DNA of 64,000 nt from Schlesneria sp. DSM 10557 (lineage in GTDB: Bacteria > Planctomycetota > Planctomycetia > Planctomycetales > Planctomycetaceae): NCBI RefSeq assembly GCF_041860085.1, contig NZ_CP124747.1, positions 3,224,001 through 3,288,000 on the forward strand, written 5' to 3'. Each line of letters opens with the position of its first letter. The stretch's first letter is position 1. Position numbers and translations under genes: made by a program. The notes beneath the pieces were generated by a model. The model made no database searches, was not told the origin of the DNA, and saw only the letters and a list, made by a program, of their open reading frames with translations. Positions 1 to 9,435 of this stretch are shown here, piece by piece.

Positions 1-571
1 CCGCCTCAAATCGAACGCCATTCGCCGTCACCAGTTCGATACTGTTAACATGGTCGCGGGTCGACCCGACGCGAATCGAGTGAGAGCCTGCCGCATCCAG
101 GGCGAGCATACTTCCGATGGTAGTAGTATCACTGTTGGCGGGGTCTGGCGGAAAATAGCGCCCCGACTCTCGCAGCACATGGTTGAGCCGACTCAGCACA
201 ACACCGGGCTGAACACGGACAGTCTGCTGTCCCACCTCCTCAACCGCGTGCATATGGCGAGAGAAATCGACAATGATTCCCGCCCCTAACGCCTCCCCTG
301 CAACGCTGGTTCCTGCTCCGCGGGGGATGAGAGGTAACTTTTGTTCGGCGGCGTAACGGACCAGCGTCTGGACATCGTCGCGGTCATGCGGGAATGCCAC
401 GCCGAGCGGAGTTTCCTGATGCAAACTTCCATCACTGGCGTAGATCGATTGCGCAAGAGGATGACAGACAATCTCCCCTCGGAAGATTCCCGCCAGGTCT
501 TCGATGAGTCGTAACTGTCGAACGTCCACAGGTAGGTTCGGCCTTTGCCCGTATAGAAATCCGTCCTGCAA
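1..571 (-). CDS. FAD-linked oxidase (GlcD-like), N-terminal part, cut by the window edge
   Basis: The minus strand stays open from about 571 to the window edge and encodes the N-terminal part of an FAD/FMN-containing dehydrogenase of the GlcD / D-lactate dehydrogenase type. Visible PCMH-type FAD-binding signatures are LIPRGAGTSVAGEALG, the P-loop that holds the FAD pyrophosphate, then FPPDPANSDTTTIGSML and a following GSTRDHV. Such enzymes oxidise 2-hydroxy acids with FAD. The frame has no ATG before the middle of the FAD domain. The likely start is TTG at 569-571, giving LQDGFLYGQRPNLPVD. This TTG is in the same frame as, and only 4 bases after, the stop of the AlgH-like gene, so the two are probably co-transcribed. 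The C-terminal half, which would show any Fe-S domain, lies outside the window. Confidence 0.8.
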   Translation of the reverse strand, partial: MQDGFLYGQRPNLPVDVRQLRLIEDLAGIFRGEIVCHPLAQSIYASDGSLHQETPLGVAFPHDRDDVQTLVRYAAEQKLPLIPRGAGTSVAGEALGAGIIVDFSRHMHAVEEVGQQTVRVQPGVVLSRLNHVLRESGRYFPPDPANSDTTTIGSMLALDAAGSHSIRVGSTRDHVNSIELVTANGVRFEA

Positions 572-574
572 ACC

Positions 575-1144
575 TTAGTTTGCCGAGGGATCCTTGACCC
601 GATGAGGCAACAGGTGGTTGGATTCGTAGAACTTCTGCAGAAGAGTTTCGTAGACTGAATAGGGATCTTCGTGAAATACCATTTCCCGATTGCCGGGATA
701 GGTTAACCAGTCCCCCCGCTCGATCTCTCCTTCCAATTGTCCGGGCCCCCAGCCAGAGTAACCCGAGAAGACACGGAACGAGTGAGACGGTGGCGTACTG
801 GCGACCGCTTCGCCGATGACCCGTTCAAAAGCTTCGGGGCTTCCGCCGACGAACAATCCCGGCAGGATCGCGGGCCCGGTGTCTTCAAAGCTGGCGTCGT
901 CATGAAGTATGACAAGAGCCGTAGGTTCCACAGGCCCTCCCCCAAAGACGACGTCATCCATTTCCGGCAAATCAAAGTGCCCGGACAGAGCGTCGGAGAC
1001 CTTGACGGAAAGAGGTCGATTGATGACCAGACCCATCGCACCATGCTCGCCATGTTCGAGCATCAAGACGACCGTCTTATAAAAATTATCATCCCGCAGC
1101 CGTTTAGAGGCGATCAAAAACCGACCTCGGAGCGATTCGGCCAT
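575..1144 (-). CDS. AlgH/YqgE family (UPF0301) protein
   Basis: Small cytoplasmic protein of the YqgE/AlgH family, about 189 residues from the chosen start, the usual length. Family signatures are an N-terminal LRGRFLIASKRL (normally GxxLIAxPxL), the block MLEHGEHGAMGLVINRP, FGGGPVE, and a late GYSGWGPGQLEGEI. No biochemical activity is established for the family. An upstream TTG at 1183 would add 13 residues (THFPNRYTDGAS) that do not resemble the family, so the ATG at 1144 is preferred; neither start has a good ribosome-binding site. The stop at 575-577 is directly followed by the in-frame start of the FAD oxidase gene, suggesting an operon. Confidence 0.9.
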   Translation of the reverse strand: MAESLRGRFLIASKRLRDDNFYKTVVLMLEHGEHGAMGLVINRPLSVKVSDALSGHFDLPEMDDVVFGGGPVEPTALVILHDDASFEDTGPAILPGLFVGGSPEAFERVIGEAVASTPPSHSFRVFSGYSGWGPGQLEGEIERGDWLTYPGNREMVFHEDPYSVYETLLQKFYESNHLLPHRVKDPSAN

Positions 1145-1458
1145 ACTGGCACCGTCTGTGTAGCGATTTGGAAAGTGAGTCAAAATGGTAGAACGGGTAC
1201 TCTCTGGGGGATTCTACTCTCCCCAGGTCACCAGCGAAACCTGAAGCAGAATCTTACTGTCACGGAGCCACACCACGGACGATCGTCTCTGCTAAAACAG
1301 TTCCCCGATTTGAATGCTCACTGTTCCGGTTGCAACAAACTGAAATTGTTTGCCGCGTGAAATATCAGCATCAAGATGATGCCACGGCAGACAGATCCCA
1401 TCTGCGTCGCGTCCGGCTTCGGTCGTCGTCCGAACGCGAGAGATTTTGCCCGCTGGCG
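1145..1458. other. Intergenic, nothing recognised
   Basis: About 310 bases between two minus-strand genes. I see no convincing ORF, hairpin with a T-tract or repeat. It must hold the promoter of the AlgH-like gene, but I cannot place one with confidence. Confidence 0.5.
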
Positions 1459-1929
1459 TCAGTCATTCACCGATTCCGATCGATTGAGTGATTCGCTGCG
1501 GAGTTCTTCGTTCCCCGCGCCGATCAGCACGGGAAGATCCGCTTCTTCTGAGACTTCCTGCCCGTCGCCACTTCCTTGACCGCGGGGCCAGATGTGGAAC
1601 CCTCCTTTGTGGGCCAGGCTGAGCTCCCAGACGCCCCAGATTCCTCGCCCCTCGTTGTACCCCTGATACGCAACATCATGCGCGCCAATGTACCGTTTCG
1701 TCCACCAGCATTTGCCAGACTCTTTCTCATAAGTTCCATTAAAGAGAAACTCGCCGACGGAATCACGTCCATCTCCCCGGAGTGTCCCGTCGCGAAAGAC
1801 CAGATGAAGTTCCATCTGGAAACGCTTCGACGATCCTGGCTCAAGGTAATACCCTTCCCATGCCCCGGACGGAAACCGATCATCCTGCTCCAGTGTCGGA
1901 TCAGATACATCATCAATTGGTCGTGACAT
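1459..1929 (-). CDS. Conserved small beta-rich protein, function unknown
   Basis: A 156-residue protein without signal peptide or membrane segment. It has aromatic/glycine-rich strands, including GAWEGYYLEPGS, GEFLFNGTYEKESGKCWW, YIGAHDVAYQGYNEGRGIWG and GGFHIWPRG, which suggest a compact beta-barrel or sandwich. The C-terminal 40 residues are acidic and low-complexity. I believe similar proteins occur in other planctomycetes but cannot name a family. ATG at 1929 has an AGGG about 8 bases upstream and is preferred over the TTG at 1950. It stands alone, divergent from the histidine kinase. Confidence 0.7.
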   Translation of the reverse strand: MSRPIDDVSDPTLEQDDRFPSGAWEGYYLEPGSSKRFQMELHLVFRDGTLRGDGRDSVGEFLFNGTYEKESGKCWWTKRYIGAHDVAYQGYNEGRGIWGVWELSLAHKGGFHIWPRGQGSGDGQEVSEEADLPVLIGAGNEELRSESLNRSESVND

Positions 1930-2098
1930 GGAAGGTACCCTGATTGTCAAAATTGCAAAGTTGCTCAGTCGCCTCGCGATTTTTCGAGGGTGACCAGACT
2001 AGGTCAATGGATATTCACGGCCGAGCAATTCTCATCCCCGTTTCACGCCAGAGGCGAGATTTTCAACCGAACTTTCACGGAGTGAATGAGTTATATTG

Positions 2099-2160
2099 GC
2101 GACCTCTCGGCGGAGGTCGCTATAGTGAGGAGGCCTCGAAAGATTCGAGCCAATTCCTCC
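2099..2160. other. Two consecutive hairpins in the histidine-kinase leader
   Basis: Within the 490-base divergent spacer between the small protein gene and the histidine kinase there are two adjacent inverted repeats. The first is GCGACCTC (2099-2106) with GAGGTCGC (2113-2120), loop 6. The second has an inner CTCGAA/TTCGAG pair around 2137-2151 flanked by GGAGG and CCTCC. Neither is followed by a T-tract. They could be leader structure of the kinase mRNA or an end structure; the function is not determined. Confidence 0.35.
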
Positions 2161-2422
2161 CGATTTTTCCTGTGGTTTATTTTCAGGGCGAAACCGATTT
2201 CGACTCGCCATGAATGACGCTGTTTTCCGAAAAAAGAGATTCGCCTGCTGTCCTGATTCGAACAAAGCCTGAATCCAGAGTTTGTGGAGTGAACTGATTG
2301 AACCAAAGGTTTCAGGAGTATCCTGCCTCCCTTGAAATCAATCTTCCCAGACTCTGAATGGAATTTTGCCTGAATGCGCGTCCCCTGTCCCGCCGGGGGT
2401 GTGCGGACCGAAGGATGTTGAG

Positions 2423-5400
2423 ATGCCTCGACTTATCGTGGTGGAACGCGATTCAGGGCGCCGTGATTCGCTCCAGTTCGTGCTGAACCGAGCAGGTTAC
2501 GAGGTGCTGGCAGTCCCCGCGGAAGAGGCGCCGTCGCGGTGGAAAGAGGCCGATCTTCTCATCATCGGTGATTCCGACCTGCAGATCCTCAACAGTCTTC
2601 CAAGGACGGATTCAAAACCGGTTCGCCCGGTTCTGGCTCTGATCGATCCCGGGAACTGTGAGTCAATTCTCGCCTGCCTTCATGCGCGAGTTGCGGGCAT
2701 GATCTCACGGCTGCGAACTCCTGACGAAATTCTTGCCGAAGTCCGCAGGTTCACGAATCCGTTGAATTCATCAGTGACAGAGGATTCGCCCCCGAGTCCT
2801 GCAACGGCAATCCCCCGCTTTGATCCCGAACTTCCTCGCGAAAGTCTCGTAAAAGCCTTGCAGTCGGCCTGCAATGACATCGTCTGGTTGCAGGACCGTT
2901 ACGAGAATGAACTCTCGCATCGGCACAAAGTCGAACAGGCTCTTATGGAGTCGGAGGTCTTCTACCAGTCTCTGGTCGAGACTCTGCCTCTGGCGATGCT
3001 CAGAAAGGATCTGAACGGGCGGTTCACCTTCGCCAATCGATTGCTGTGCGAAGCCTTCAATCGGCCGCCCGAAGCAATTATCGGACATGTCGACTACGAC
3101 TTTTTTCCGCGTGAACTGGCCGATAAATACCGTGCCGATGACCGAAAGGTGCTCGAACAGCGGAGTACCCTCGAAACCATCGAAGAGTTCCAGACGCCGA
3201 ACGGGGATCGGCGTTATACGCACGTGGTCAAAAGCCCGGTCTACGACTCGGCAGGGAATCTGGCCGGGATTCAGGGAATCTTTTCCGACGTGACGGAAAA
3301 GGAATGCGCCGAAAGGGAACTCGTACAGACCCAGGCACGACTTCAAGCGGTGCTGGATGCAGCGACCCAGGTGGCGATTATCTCGTCGGATCTGGACGGG
3401 AAAATCAATCTCTTCAATACCGGTGCCGAACGGATGCTCGGATACACCAAGGAAGAGATGCTTGGCAAGACACCAGAGATCTTTCATCTGGGATCAGAAA
3501 TCGAGGCCCGTGCGGCCGAGATGTCACGCGAATTTGGTCGGCCGATCCAGGGGATGGACGTTTTTGTGGAACATGCCCGACGCGGAGAGCATGACGAGCG
3601 GGAATGGACGTACGTTCGGAAGGATGGCAGCCACATCCGAGTCGCGCTCTCGGTCACAGCCAAGCGAGACTCCGATGGCAACGTCTCCGGCTTCCTGGGA
3701 ATTGCCCTCGACATCACAACCCGTCACCTCGCCGAAGCCGAACTCCTGAAGGCGAAGGAAGCGGCGGAATCGGCGAACCGTGCGAAGAGTGACTTCCTGG
3801 CCAATATGAGCCACGAAATACGCACGCCGCTTAACGCGATCATCGGCATGACGGAACTCGTCCGAGATACCGAACTCGACGTGACCCAGCGCGAGTACCT
3901 TGCTCTGGTGCAGGAATCAGGCGAGTCACTTCTTTCGGTCATCAACGACATCCTCGATTTCTCCAAAATTGAAGCGGGCAAGCTCAGCCTCGAATGCGTC
4001 CCCTTCGATCTGCGTGAACTGCTGGGCGATACCGCGAAATCCCTCGCGCTTCGCGCCCACCGGAAGGACCTGGAACTTGCTTGCCACGTCGCGACCGGGG
4101 TTCCCGCAATCGTCGAAGGAGATCCCCACCGTCTGCGGCAGATCGTCATGAACCTGGTGGGCAACGCCATCAAGTTCACCGAAAAAGGGGAAGTGGTCCT
4201 GCACGTCGATGTGGAAAGCAGCACCGACCATGACTTGTACCTGCATTTTCGTGTGACAGACACCGGCATTGGCATTTCCGCCGATCAGTTGCATACGATC
4301 TTTGAAGCCTTCGAACAGGCCGACACATCGACGACGCGACGCTATGGGGGCACAGGACTGGGTCTGGCGATCTCGTCGCGACTGGTAGAACTGATGCAAG
4401 GGCGCGTCTGGGTTGATAGTGCGCTGAATCAGGGAAGCACGTTTCACTTTCTGGCACGTTTCGGCGTCTCGTCAGACGAGGCCCTCGCCAGCAATTCAAC
4501 CATCTATCCTCCGATGCTGCAGGGACTTCCTGTACTGGTCGTTGACGACAACGCCACAAACCGCCGGATTCTGATCGAAATTCTCAACAACTGGTCGATG
4601 AAACCGACGGCCGTGTCGAGTGTCGCAGAGGCTGTCGATGAACTGAAAAGAATGGCCGATGCGGGAAATCCCTACGGCCTGATTCTGACGGATGCCAGCA
4701 TGCCCGATGTTGACGGCTTCACGCTGGCTCGTCGAATCCAGGAAAATCGCGTTCTGTGCCGGTCCATGGTGATGATGCTGACGTCCGCGGATCGCCCGGG
4801 AGATCTGCGACGCTGTGAAGAGCTGGGTGTCGCAGCCTACCTCGTGAAACCGATCAAGCAATCCGAACTCCTCGATGCCATCCTCGTGGCTGTTGGCGGG
4901 CAGTCCCCCTTAACCGGAGCCCAGGAAACCCCCGCATCTTCTGCGAGGAAATCGGGAGCCCCCAAGTCGATCCTGCTGGCAGAAGACAGCCTGATCAATC
5001 AGAAGCTGGCAATCGGATTGCTCGAAAAGTGGGGACATCGCGTTACGGTTGCAAACGACGGCCGCGAAGCAGTGGAACTTTCTCAGCGGGGTGCTTTCGA
5101 TCTGGTTCTGATGGACGTCCAGATGCCCGAACTGGATGGGCTGGATGCGACCCGGGAAATCCGGCGGAGGGAACTGCTCACCGGAGAACATATCCCCATC
5201 GTCGCAATGACCGCCCACGCGATGAAAGGTGACCGCGAGTTGTGCCTGGAATCAGGTATGGACGACTACCTGATGAAACCGATCAGGGCCGAACAACTGT
5301 TCCAGGTACTGGAGCGGATCGGGGCTGGTCAAGTGCTGGTCGGAGCCGCAGCCAGCAACACCACCGCCAGCGATCGCATCGACTGGGATCTGGCACGGCG

Positions 5401-5719
5401 GGCCGTCAACCACGACGAGGATCTCCTGCGGCAAGTCGTCGAGGCATTTCTGGAGGAAGGCCCTCATCTGCTCCAGACGATGCGATCATCCAGCAGTGAG
5501 GGAGAGTGGAAGCAGTTTCAGCGAGCCGCACACACCCTGAAGAGCGGCCTGCGAATGTTCGGAATCAACTCGCTCGCCGACGAGGTCGAACGATTGGAAC
5601 TGGCTGCGAAGACGGGGGAGTTGACAAGCGCCTCCGGCACACGCATGGACCAGATCACCAGCCGTTCACGCGGCATGCTGTCTGAACTGACAGCCTTTGT
5701 TACGGGTAAGACGACGTGA
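2423..5719 (+). CDS. Hybrid sensor histidine kinase (PAS-PAS-HisKA-HATPase-REC-REC-HPt)
   Basis: A soluble multi-domain phosphorelay protein of about 1098 residues from the ATG at 2423, which has AAGGA 8 bases upstream; an ATG at 2366 would add 19 unconvincing residues. In order: a degenerate receiver-like N-terminus (to ~115); PAS (~175-300) and PAS (~300-430); HisKA with MSHEIRTPLNAIIGM, phosphorylated His about 464; HATPase with N-box NLVGNAIKF, DTGIGIS and GGTGLGLAIS; REC1 with LTDASMPDVDG (Asp757); REC2 with LMDVQMPELDG (Asp898); C-terminal HPt with AHTLKSG (His1037). All canonical phosphotransfer residues are present, so a full His-Asp-His relay is possible. No transmembrane segments are seen, so the PAS domains probably sense an intracellular signal. 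No dedicated output regulator is adjacent. Confidence 0.95.
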   Translation: MPRLIVVERDSGRRDSLQFVLNRAGYEVLAVPAEEAPSRWKEADLLIIGDSDLQILNSLPRTDSKPVRPVLALIDPGNCESILACLHARVAGMISRLRTPDEILAEVRRFTNPLNSSVTEDSPPSPATAIPRFDPELPRESLVKALQSACNDIVWLQDRYENELSHRHKVEQALMESEVFYQSLVETLPLAMLRKDLNGRFTFANRLLCEAFNRPPEAIIGHVDYDFFPRELADKYRADDRKVLEQRSTLETIEEFQTPNGDRRYTHVVKSPVYDSAGNLAGIQGIFSDVTEKECAERELVQTQARLQAVLDAATQVAIISSDLDGKINLFNTGAERMLGYTKEEMLGKTPEIFHLGSEIEARAAEMSREFGRPIQGMDVFVEHARRGEHDEREWTYVRKDGSHIRVALSVTAKRDSDGNVSGFLGIALDITTRHLAEAELLKAKEAAESANRAKSDFLANMSHEIRTPLNAIIGMTELVRDTELDVTQREYLALVQESGESLLSVINDILDFSKIEAGKLSLECVPFDLRELLGDTAKSLALRAHRKDLELACHVATGVPAIVEGDPHRLRQIVMNLVGNAIKFTEKGEVVLHVDVESSTDHDLYLHFRVTDTGIGISADQLHTIFEAFEQADTSTTRRYGGTGLGLAISSRLVELMQGRVWVDSALNQGSTFHFLARFGVSSDEALASNSTIYPPMLQGLPVLVVDDNATNRRILIEILNNWSMKPTAVSSVAEAVDELKRMADAGNPYGLILTDASMPDVDGFTLARRIQENRVLCRSMVMMLTSADRPGDLRRCEELGVAAYLVKPIKQSELLDAILVAVGGQSPLTGAQETPASSARKSGAPKSILLAEDSLINQKLAIGLLEKWGHRVTVANDGREAVELSQRGAFDLVLMDVQMPELDGLDATREIRRRELLTGEHIPIVAMTAHAMKGDRELCLESGMDDYLMKPIRAEQLFQVLERIGAGQVLVGAAASNTTASDRIDWDLARRAVNHDEDLLRQVVEAFLEEGPHLLQTMRSSSSEGEWKQFQRAAHTLKSGLRMFGINSLADEVERLELAAKTGELTSASGTRMDQITSRSRGMLSELTAFVTGKTT

Positions 5720-6126
5720 CCTCCAATCAACTCCATCAACCAGATGCTGCGTCCCGGCAAGTTCCTCCGGAAAGCAATTTGGAACGATCGGTTGATCGAA
5801 CGCCCACAGGGTCTTCGAAGTCCGCTTTCCCTCCAAAAAACAATCTGGGAAATCAGCCAACGTATTCCGCGCGAGTCCGACTCGAACTGCGCGTCGGTGA
5901 CCGTACATTCGAGCTGGCGAGCGTGGCACCTTCGAAATGCGTTCTGAGGGAACCGTTGGAACTTCCCGCCTGCACCGCAGAAATTGCGATGTTCGTCGAT
6001 GACACGCTTTCAATTTGGCCTGTCAGAATACCGAATGGTGTCGTTCCGTTCGACAGGCATTTCACAACTCAATTGATGGGAAAAATGCAGCGAGTGAGCC
6101 CAATCCCGAAACGGCTTGACGATTGA
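5716..6126 (+). CDS. Small protein translationally coupled to the histidine kinase, unknown function
   Basis: A 136-residue protein starting at GTG 5716, which overlaps the kinase stop codon (GTGA), a typical translational-coupling arrangement. The first 45 residues are polar and disordered-looking. The remainder is a compact domain with RVRLELRVGDRTFELASVAP, CVLREPLELPACTAEIAMFVDD and WPVRIPNGV, suggesting a small beta domain. No catalytic motif, signal peptide or membrane segment is visible. Coupling suggests it modulates or is needed stoichiometrically with the kinase; that is inference only. Confidence 0.7.
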   Translation: MTSNQLHQPDAASRQVPPESNLERSVDRTPTGSSKSAFPPKNNLGNQPTYSARVRLELRVGDRTFELASVAPSKCVLREPLELPACTAEIAMFVDDTLSIWPVRIPNGVVPFDRHFTTQLMGKMQRVSPIPKRLDD

Positions 6127-6271
6127 TCGGAGCGATAATAGAAGCCCCCCTGTTTCGCTCACCTGACTGTAATTCCGCCAAAGAGAAATCTGAACCTTAC
6201 GCCGACTGTCTCAGATATGCCGGCCCGAAGCGGCGGGCGCGATCGAGTCACCATTCACACCCTCAAAGCAT

Positions 6272-6308
6272 CCTAACCGACCCGTTTCAACCGAAAGGGT
6301 CGGTTAGG
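6272..6308. terminator. Perfect 12-bp inverted repeat between convergent genes
   Basis: CCTAACCGACCC (6272-6283) and GGGTCGGTTAGG (6297-6308) form a perfect 12-bp stem with a 13-base loop. It lies between the plus-strand genes ending at 6126 and the minus-strand gene ending at 6364, so a bidirectional terminator is likely. Neither side has a long T-tract. Confidence 0.6.
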
Positions 6309-6363
6309 AGTAGTCAATCAATCGACGCATCGAAAGAAGTGATCTGATGCGTTTGATTGGGGT

Positions 6364-9207
6364 TCAGTCGACGAACATGAACTCATTGGTCATGAGCAGG
6401 ACCTGAGCCAGCCTGTCCCAGGGTGAAAGTTTCTCGCTGTCCGACGTTTCCGCCGTGCCCAGGAACTGCAGCGCGACACTCCGTTCGTCCACTGTTGGCT
6501 GACGTCCGAAAACGCGTTGATACAGATGCTCAAGACGCTCGGGATCATTGCTGGCCATCGCTACACAATCGGCCGCCAGTCGCCTTGATTGCTCCTGCAT
6601 GAATGGAGAATTCATCGCGAACAAAGACTGTTGCGGCACTGTCGTCTGAGGACGATCAGATGCCGATGCATCAGTGTCCGCAAAGTCGAACGCTCGGAAA
6701 ATCCCCGGCAAATCATTGCGATTAATCAGGGTGTAGAGCGTCCGTCGCGTCGTGGCTGGATTCATCACACCATCAAATGGTTGTCCCCCGATGCGATCAT
6801 CAAGTTTCCCAGAGACCGCCAGCAGGGAATCGCGGAAGGATTCGAAGTCCAGTCGCTGTCGCGGCATTCGCCACAGCAAACGGTTCTCGGGATCGACCCC
6901 ACGTGCAACCGGGTTTTCCGCAGCGGACTGCTGAAAGACGGACGAGGCCATAATCAGCCGGTGCAACTTCTTCAGCGACCAGTTCATGGGCGAATCGGGA
7001 TGGTCGAGACCGCTGAGTTCCGCTGACAACCAGTCGAGCAATTCAGGATGTGAAGGAGGGAGGCCGCGAGTTCCGAAATCGCTCGGAGTCGCGACGATCC
7101 CCGTCCCGAAGTGGTGCTGCCAGACACGGTTCGTAATGACTCGTGCTGTCAGGGGGTTTTGTGTATCAACAATCGCTTCCGCCAGATCCAGGCGGCCGCT
7201 GCCTCGCGCAAATGGTTTGCGCTCGGGCATCGAAACAACCTCGAGGAACTGCCGTGGAACCGGCTTGCCGCGCCGTCCCGGGTTACCGCGCACAAAAATC
7301 ACGGGATCATTCAAGGCCCCATCACGGACAATCATCGCGCGAGGGGGAGCCCCTGGCGACGTCACCTTCAGTGCATCAACATTTCTCTTCAGATTCGTGA
7401 TCTGATCGACAATATCGCGACTGAACGCGGGACGGGCTTCGTCGAGAGTCAGATTTGCTGGAGACTTCTCGCCATACAGCAGCTGTCGAACTTGCTCCGC
7501 ATTGGGGTCGGCAAGTCCAGTGGCCTCGGGGGTCGCTTTTTGCAATTCCGTCCACTGAGAGCGAAGATCATCAAACAGGTTGCCGTAAAGACGAGCAAGC
7601 TCCAAAAGCGTCGTTGGCTTCTGAGCGACGATTGCTTGCCGGACGAGAGGATTAACCCGTGCGGCTTCGTCATCGTTGGCCCATGACTCCACCATCTGCG
7701 TTACCGCAGCGGAAAAGTCTTCGGGCTTCTCCACTTTTGAAAGGACAAACCAGGGAACCAGGGCCGGATGTGGCTGTGCGACATTGCGATTGAGCAAGTC
7801 TTTCCAGCGCTGCACGACGGGTCGACGTGGTTCGTTAGCGCCCGTGAACGCGACAGGAGTCTGATTCCAGGCTGGGATCTCCTTGGCGATCTGCTGCAAT
7901 GAATCACCTGCAACGACACGAATCTCTTCGGCCAGTTTTGGAATGCTCTCTTTCTCATAGGCCAGCACGTCGGCTTGCCGCTTTTCCAATTCGGCAAGGA
8001 ACTGGCGATAGGCGGCCTGATCTTTTGGCAGACCGATGACAGGCAACTCCTCGGGTTCCGTGGTCGAAGCAAAAACTCCGTACAGCGAGTAATAGTCCGC
8101 AGTCGGGATCGGGTCGAACTTGTGATCATGACATCGCGCACAGCCGACGGTCATCCCCAACAGGCCTCGCGTCACAACGTCGATGCGATCGTCGATAATG
8201 TCGTTCTGGTTGTTCAGATACCGCCGGCCGACGGTCAGAAACCCGAGTGCCGCCAGACGCGAATCTTGCGACTCAGCGATTCCCTGCTCGCCCTTCTCGT
8301 TAAGGACAACCAGGTCAGCCGCAATCTGCTCAACCACGAACCTGTCGTAAGAAAGGTCCGAATTCATCGCTTCGACTACGTAGTCGCGGTAAGTGTACGA
8401 ATAGGGATAGCGGGGCTCTGCCGTGAAAACATAACCCTTGGAGTCGGCATAACGAGCCACGTCGAGCCAGTGTCGGCCCCAACGCTGCCCGTAGTACGGC
8501 GAAGCCAGCAGACGATCAATTAACCGTTCGGCCGCGTCGGGTGACTGATCCGCCAGGAATTCCTGCACCTGATCGAATGTGGGCGGAACACCCCACAAGT
8601 CCAGCGTCGCACGGCGGATGAATTCATAACGGCTCGCCGGTGGCGCGAGCGTGATGTCCTTTTCAGCCAATGATTGGGTGATGAACGCATCTACCGGGGT
8701 TTGAACTTGGGACACCGGCACCGCTTCCGAATGCGGGTTCCCGGAAAGCGAAGTCAGATGAGGAATCGCGGGACGTTTGACGGGCTTGAATGCCCAGTGA
8801 TCCTTTGGATCGGCGGCATCGACCACCGACTCGGCGGGCCACGGCGCTCCCATGGACAGCCACTGCTGGAAGTCCGCAATTTGCTCGGCGGGCAGTTTTC
8901 CTTTGGGAGGCATCTGCGTATCGCCATCGGCATACTCGAGTACCTTCAGCAAGCGACTTCCTTCGGCGTTCCCCGAAAAAACGGGGCCGCCGTCGGTACC
9001 TTTCAAGAACCCCGCGTGAGTATCGAGCCGCAGCCCCGCTTCCTGCTTTTTAGAACCATGGCATTCGAGGCAATGCTCGACGAGAAGTGGGCGAACCCGC
9101 TTTTCAAAGAAATCCAATTGCTCGGGCGTGGGGGCCCCTGCCGCACTCGCAGCGGAAAGGGCAACGAGCCACACCGAACAGTGGGCGATTCGAAGGAGAT
9201 TTTTCAT
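6364..9207 (-). CDS. Secreted planctomycete cytochrome c / DUF1549 / DUF1553 protein
   Basis: A 947-residue exported protein beginning with a signal peptide (MKNLLRIAHCS then a hydrophobic stretch ending ASAAGA). It continues with a cytochrome-c-like domain containing the haem motif CLECH (Cys46, Cys49, His50) and a later TQMPPKG Met region. The DUF1549 part follows, with WGRHWLDVARYADS and the second motif CARCHDHKFDPI. The C-terminal DUF1553 part has TARVITNRVWQHHFG and MNSPFMQEQS. These large periplasmic proteins are a hallmark of Planctomycetes, where they occur in high copy and are linked to polysaccharide breakdown, but no reaction is proven. The start is set at the ATG preceding the signal peptide; an in-frame upstream ATG at 9237 would add 10 residues. 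The partner DUF1501 gene often found next to such genes is absent here. Confidence 0.93.
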   Translation of the reverse strand: MKNLLRIAHCSVWLVALSAASAAGAPTPEQLDFFEKRVRPLLVEHCLECHGSKKQEAGLRLDTHAGFLKGTDGGPVFSGNAEGSRLLKVLEYADGDTQMPPKGKLPAEQIADFQQWLSMGAPWPAESVVDAADPKDHWAFKPVKRPAIPHLTSLSGNPHSEAVPVSQVQTPVDAFITQSLAEKDITLAPPASRYEFIRRATLDLWGVPPTFDQVQEFLADQSPDAAERLIDRLLASPYYGQRWGRHWLDVARYADSKGYVFTAEPRYPYSYTYRDYVVEAMNSDLSYDRFVVEQIAADLVVLNEKGEQGIAESQDSRLAALGFLTVGRRYLNNQNDIIDDRIDVVTRGLLGMTVGCARCHDHKFDPIPTADYYSLYGVFASTTEPEELPVIGLPKDQAAYRQFLAELEKRQADVLAYEKESIPKLAEEIRVVAGDSLQQIAKEIPAWNQTPVAFTGANEPRRPVVQRWKDLLNRNVAQPHPALVPWFVLSKVEKPEDFSAAVTQMVESWANDDEAARVNPLVRQAIVAQKPTTLLELARLYGNLFDDLRSQWTELQKATPEATGLADPNAEQVRQLLYGEKSPANLTLDEARPAFSRDIVDQITNLKRNVDALKVTSPGAPPRAMIVRDGALNDPVIFVRGNPGRRGKPVPRQFLEVVSMPERKPFARGSGRLDLAEAIVDTQNPLTARVITNRVWQHHFGTGIVATPSDFGTRGLPPSHPELLDWLSAELSGLDHPDSPMNWSLKKLHRLIMASSVFQQSAAENPVARGVDPENRLLWRMPRQRLDFESFRDSLLAVSGKLDDRIGGQPFDGVMNPATTRRTLYTLINRNDLPGIFRAFDFADTDASASDRPQTTVPQQSLFAMNSPFMQEQSRRLAADCVAMASNDPERLEHLYQRVFGRQPTVDERSVALQFLGTAETSDSEKLSPWDRLAQVLLMTNEFMFVD

Positions 9208-9435
9208 CGTGGCAAGTTTCCAAAGGCTGGAAGACACCTGCGTCTGCTGAAGATCAGCGACATTGATTGCCGGGCTTCAGTAATCGTATTCAGACGGACC
9301 AGGGGAATATTCGACGGTGAACCGACGACATTCCGTGATCATCAGGTGAAATCGGTGTCGTTTTACTGGCGGGGGTGGAGTGCAGTTTTTAGCAGTGAAT
9401 TCTTGAGCAAGTGGCTCAGCGGTGCGGTAAGCGAA

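Noticed and set aside
2771-3487. 238-codon minus-strand frame inside the histidine kinase
   Set aside because: Antisense shadow of the PAS domains; the plus strand is unambiguous.
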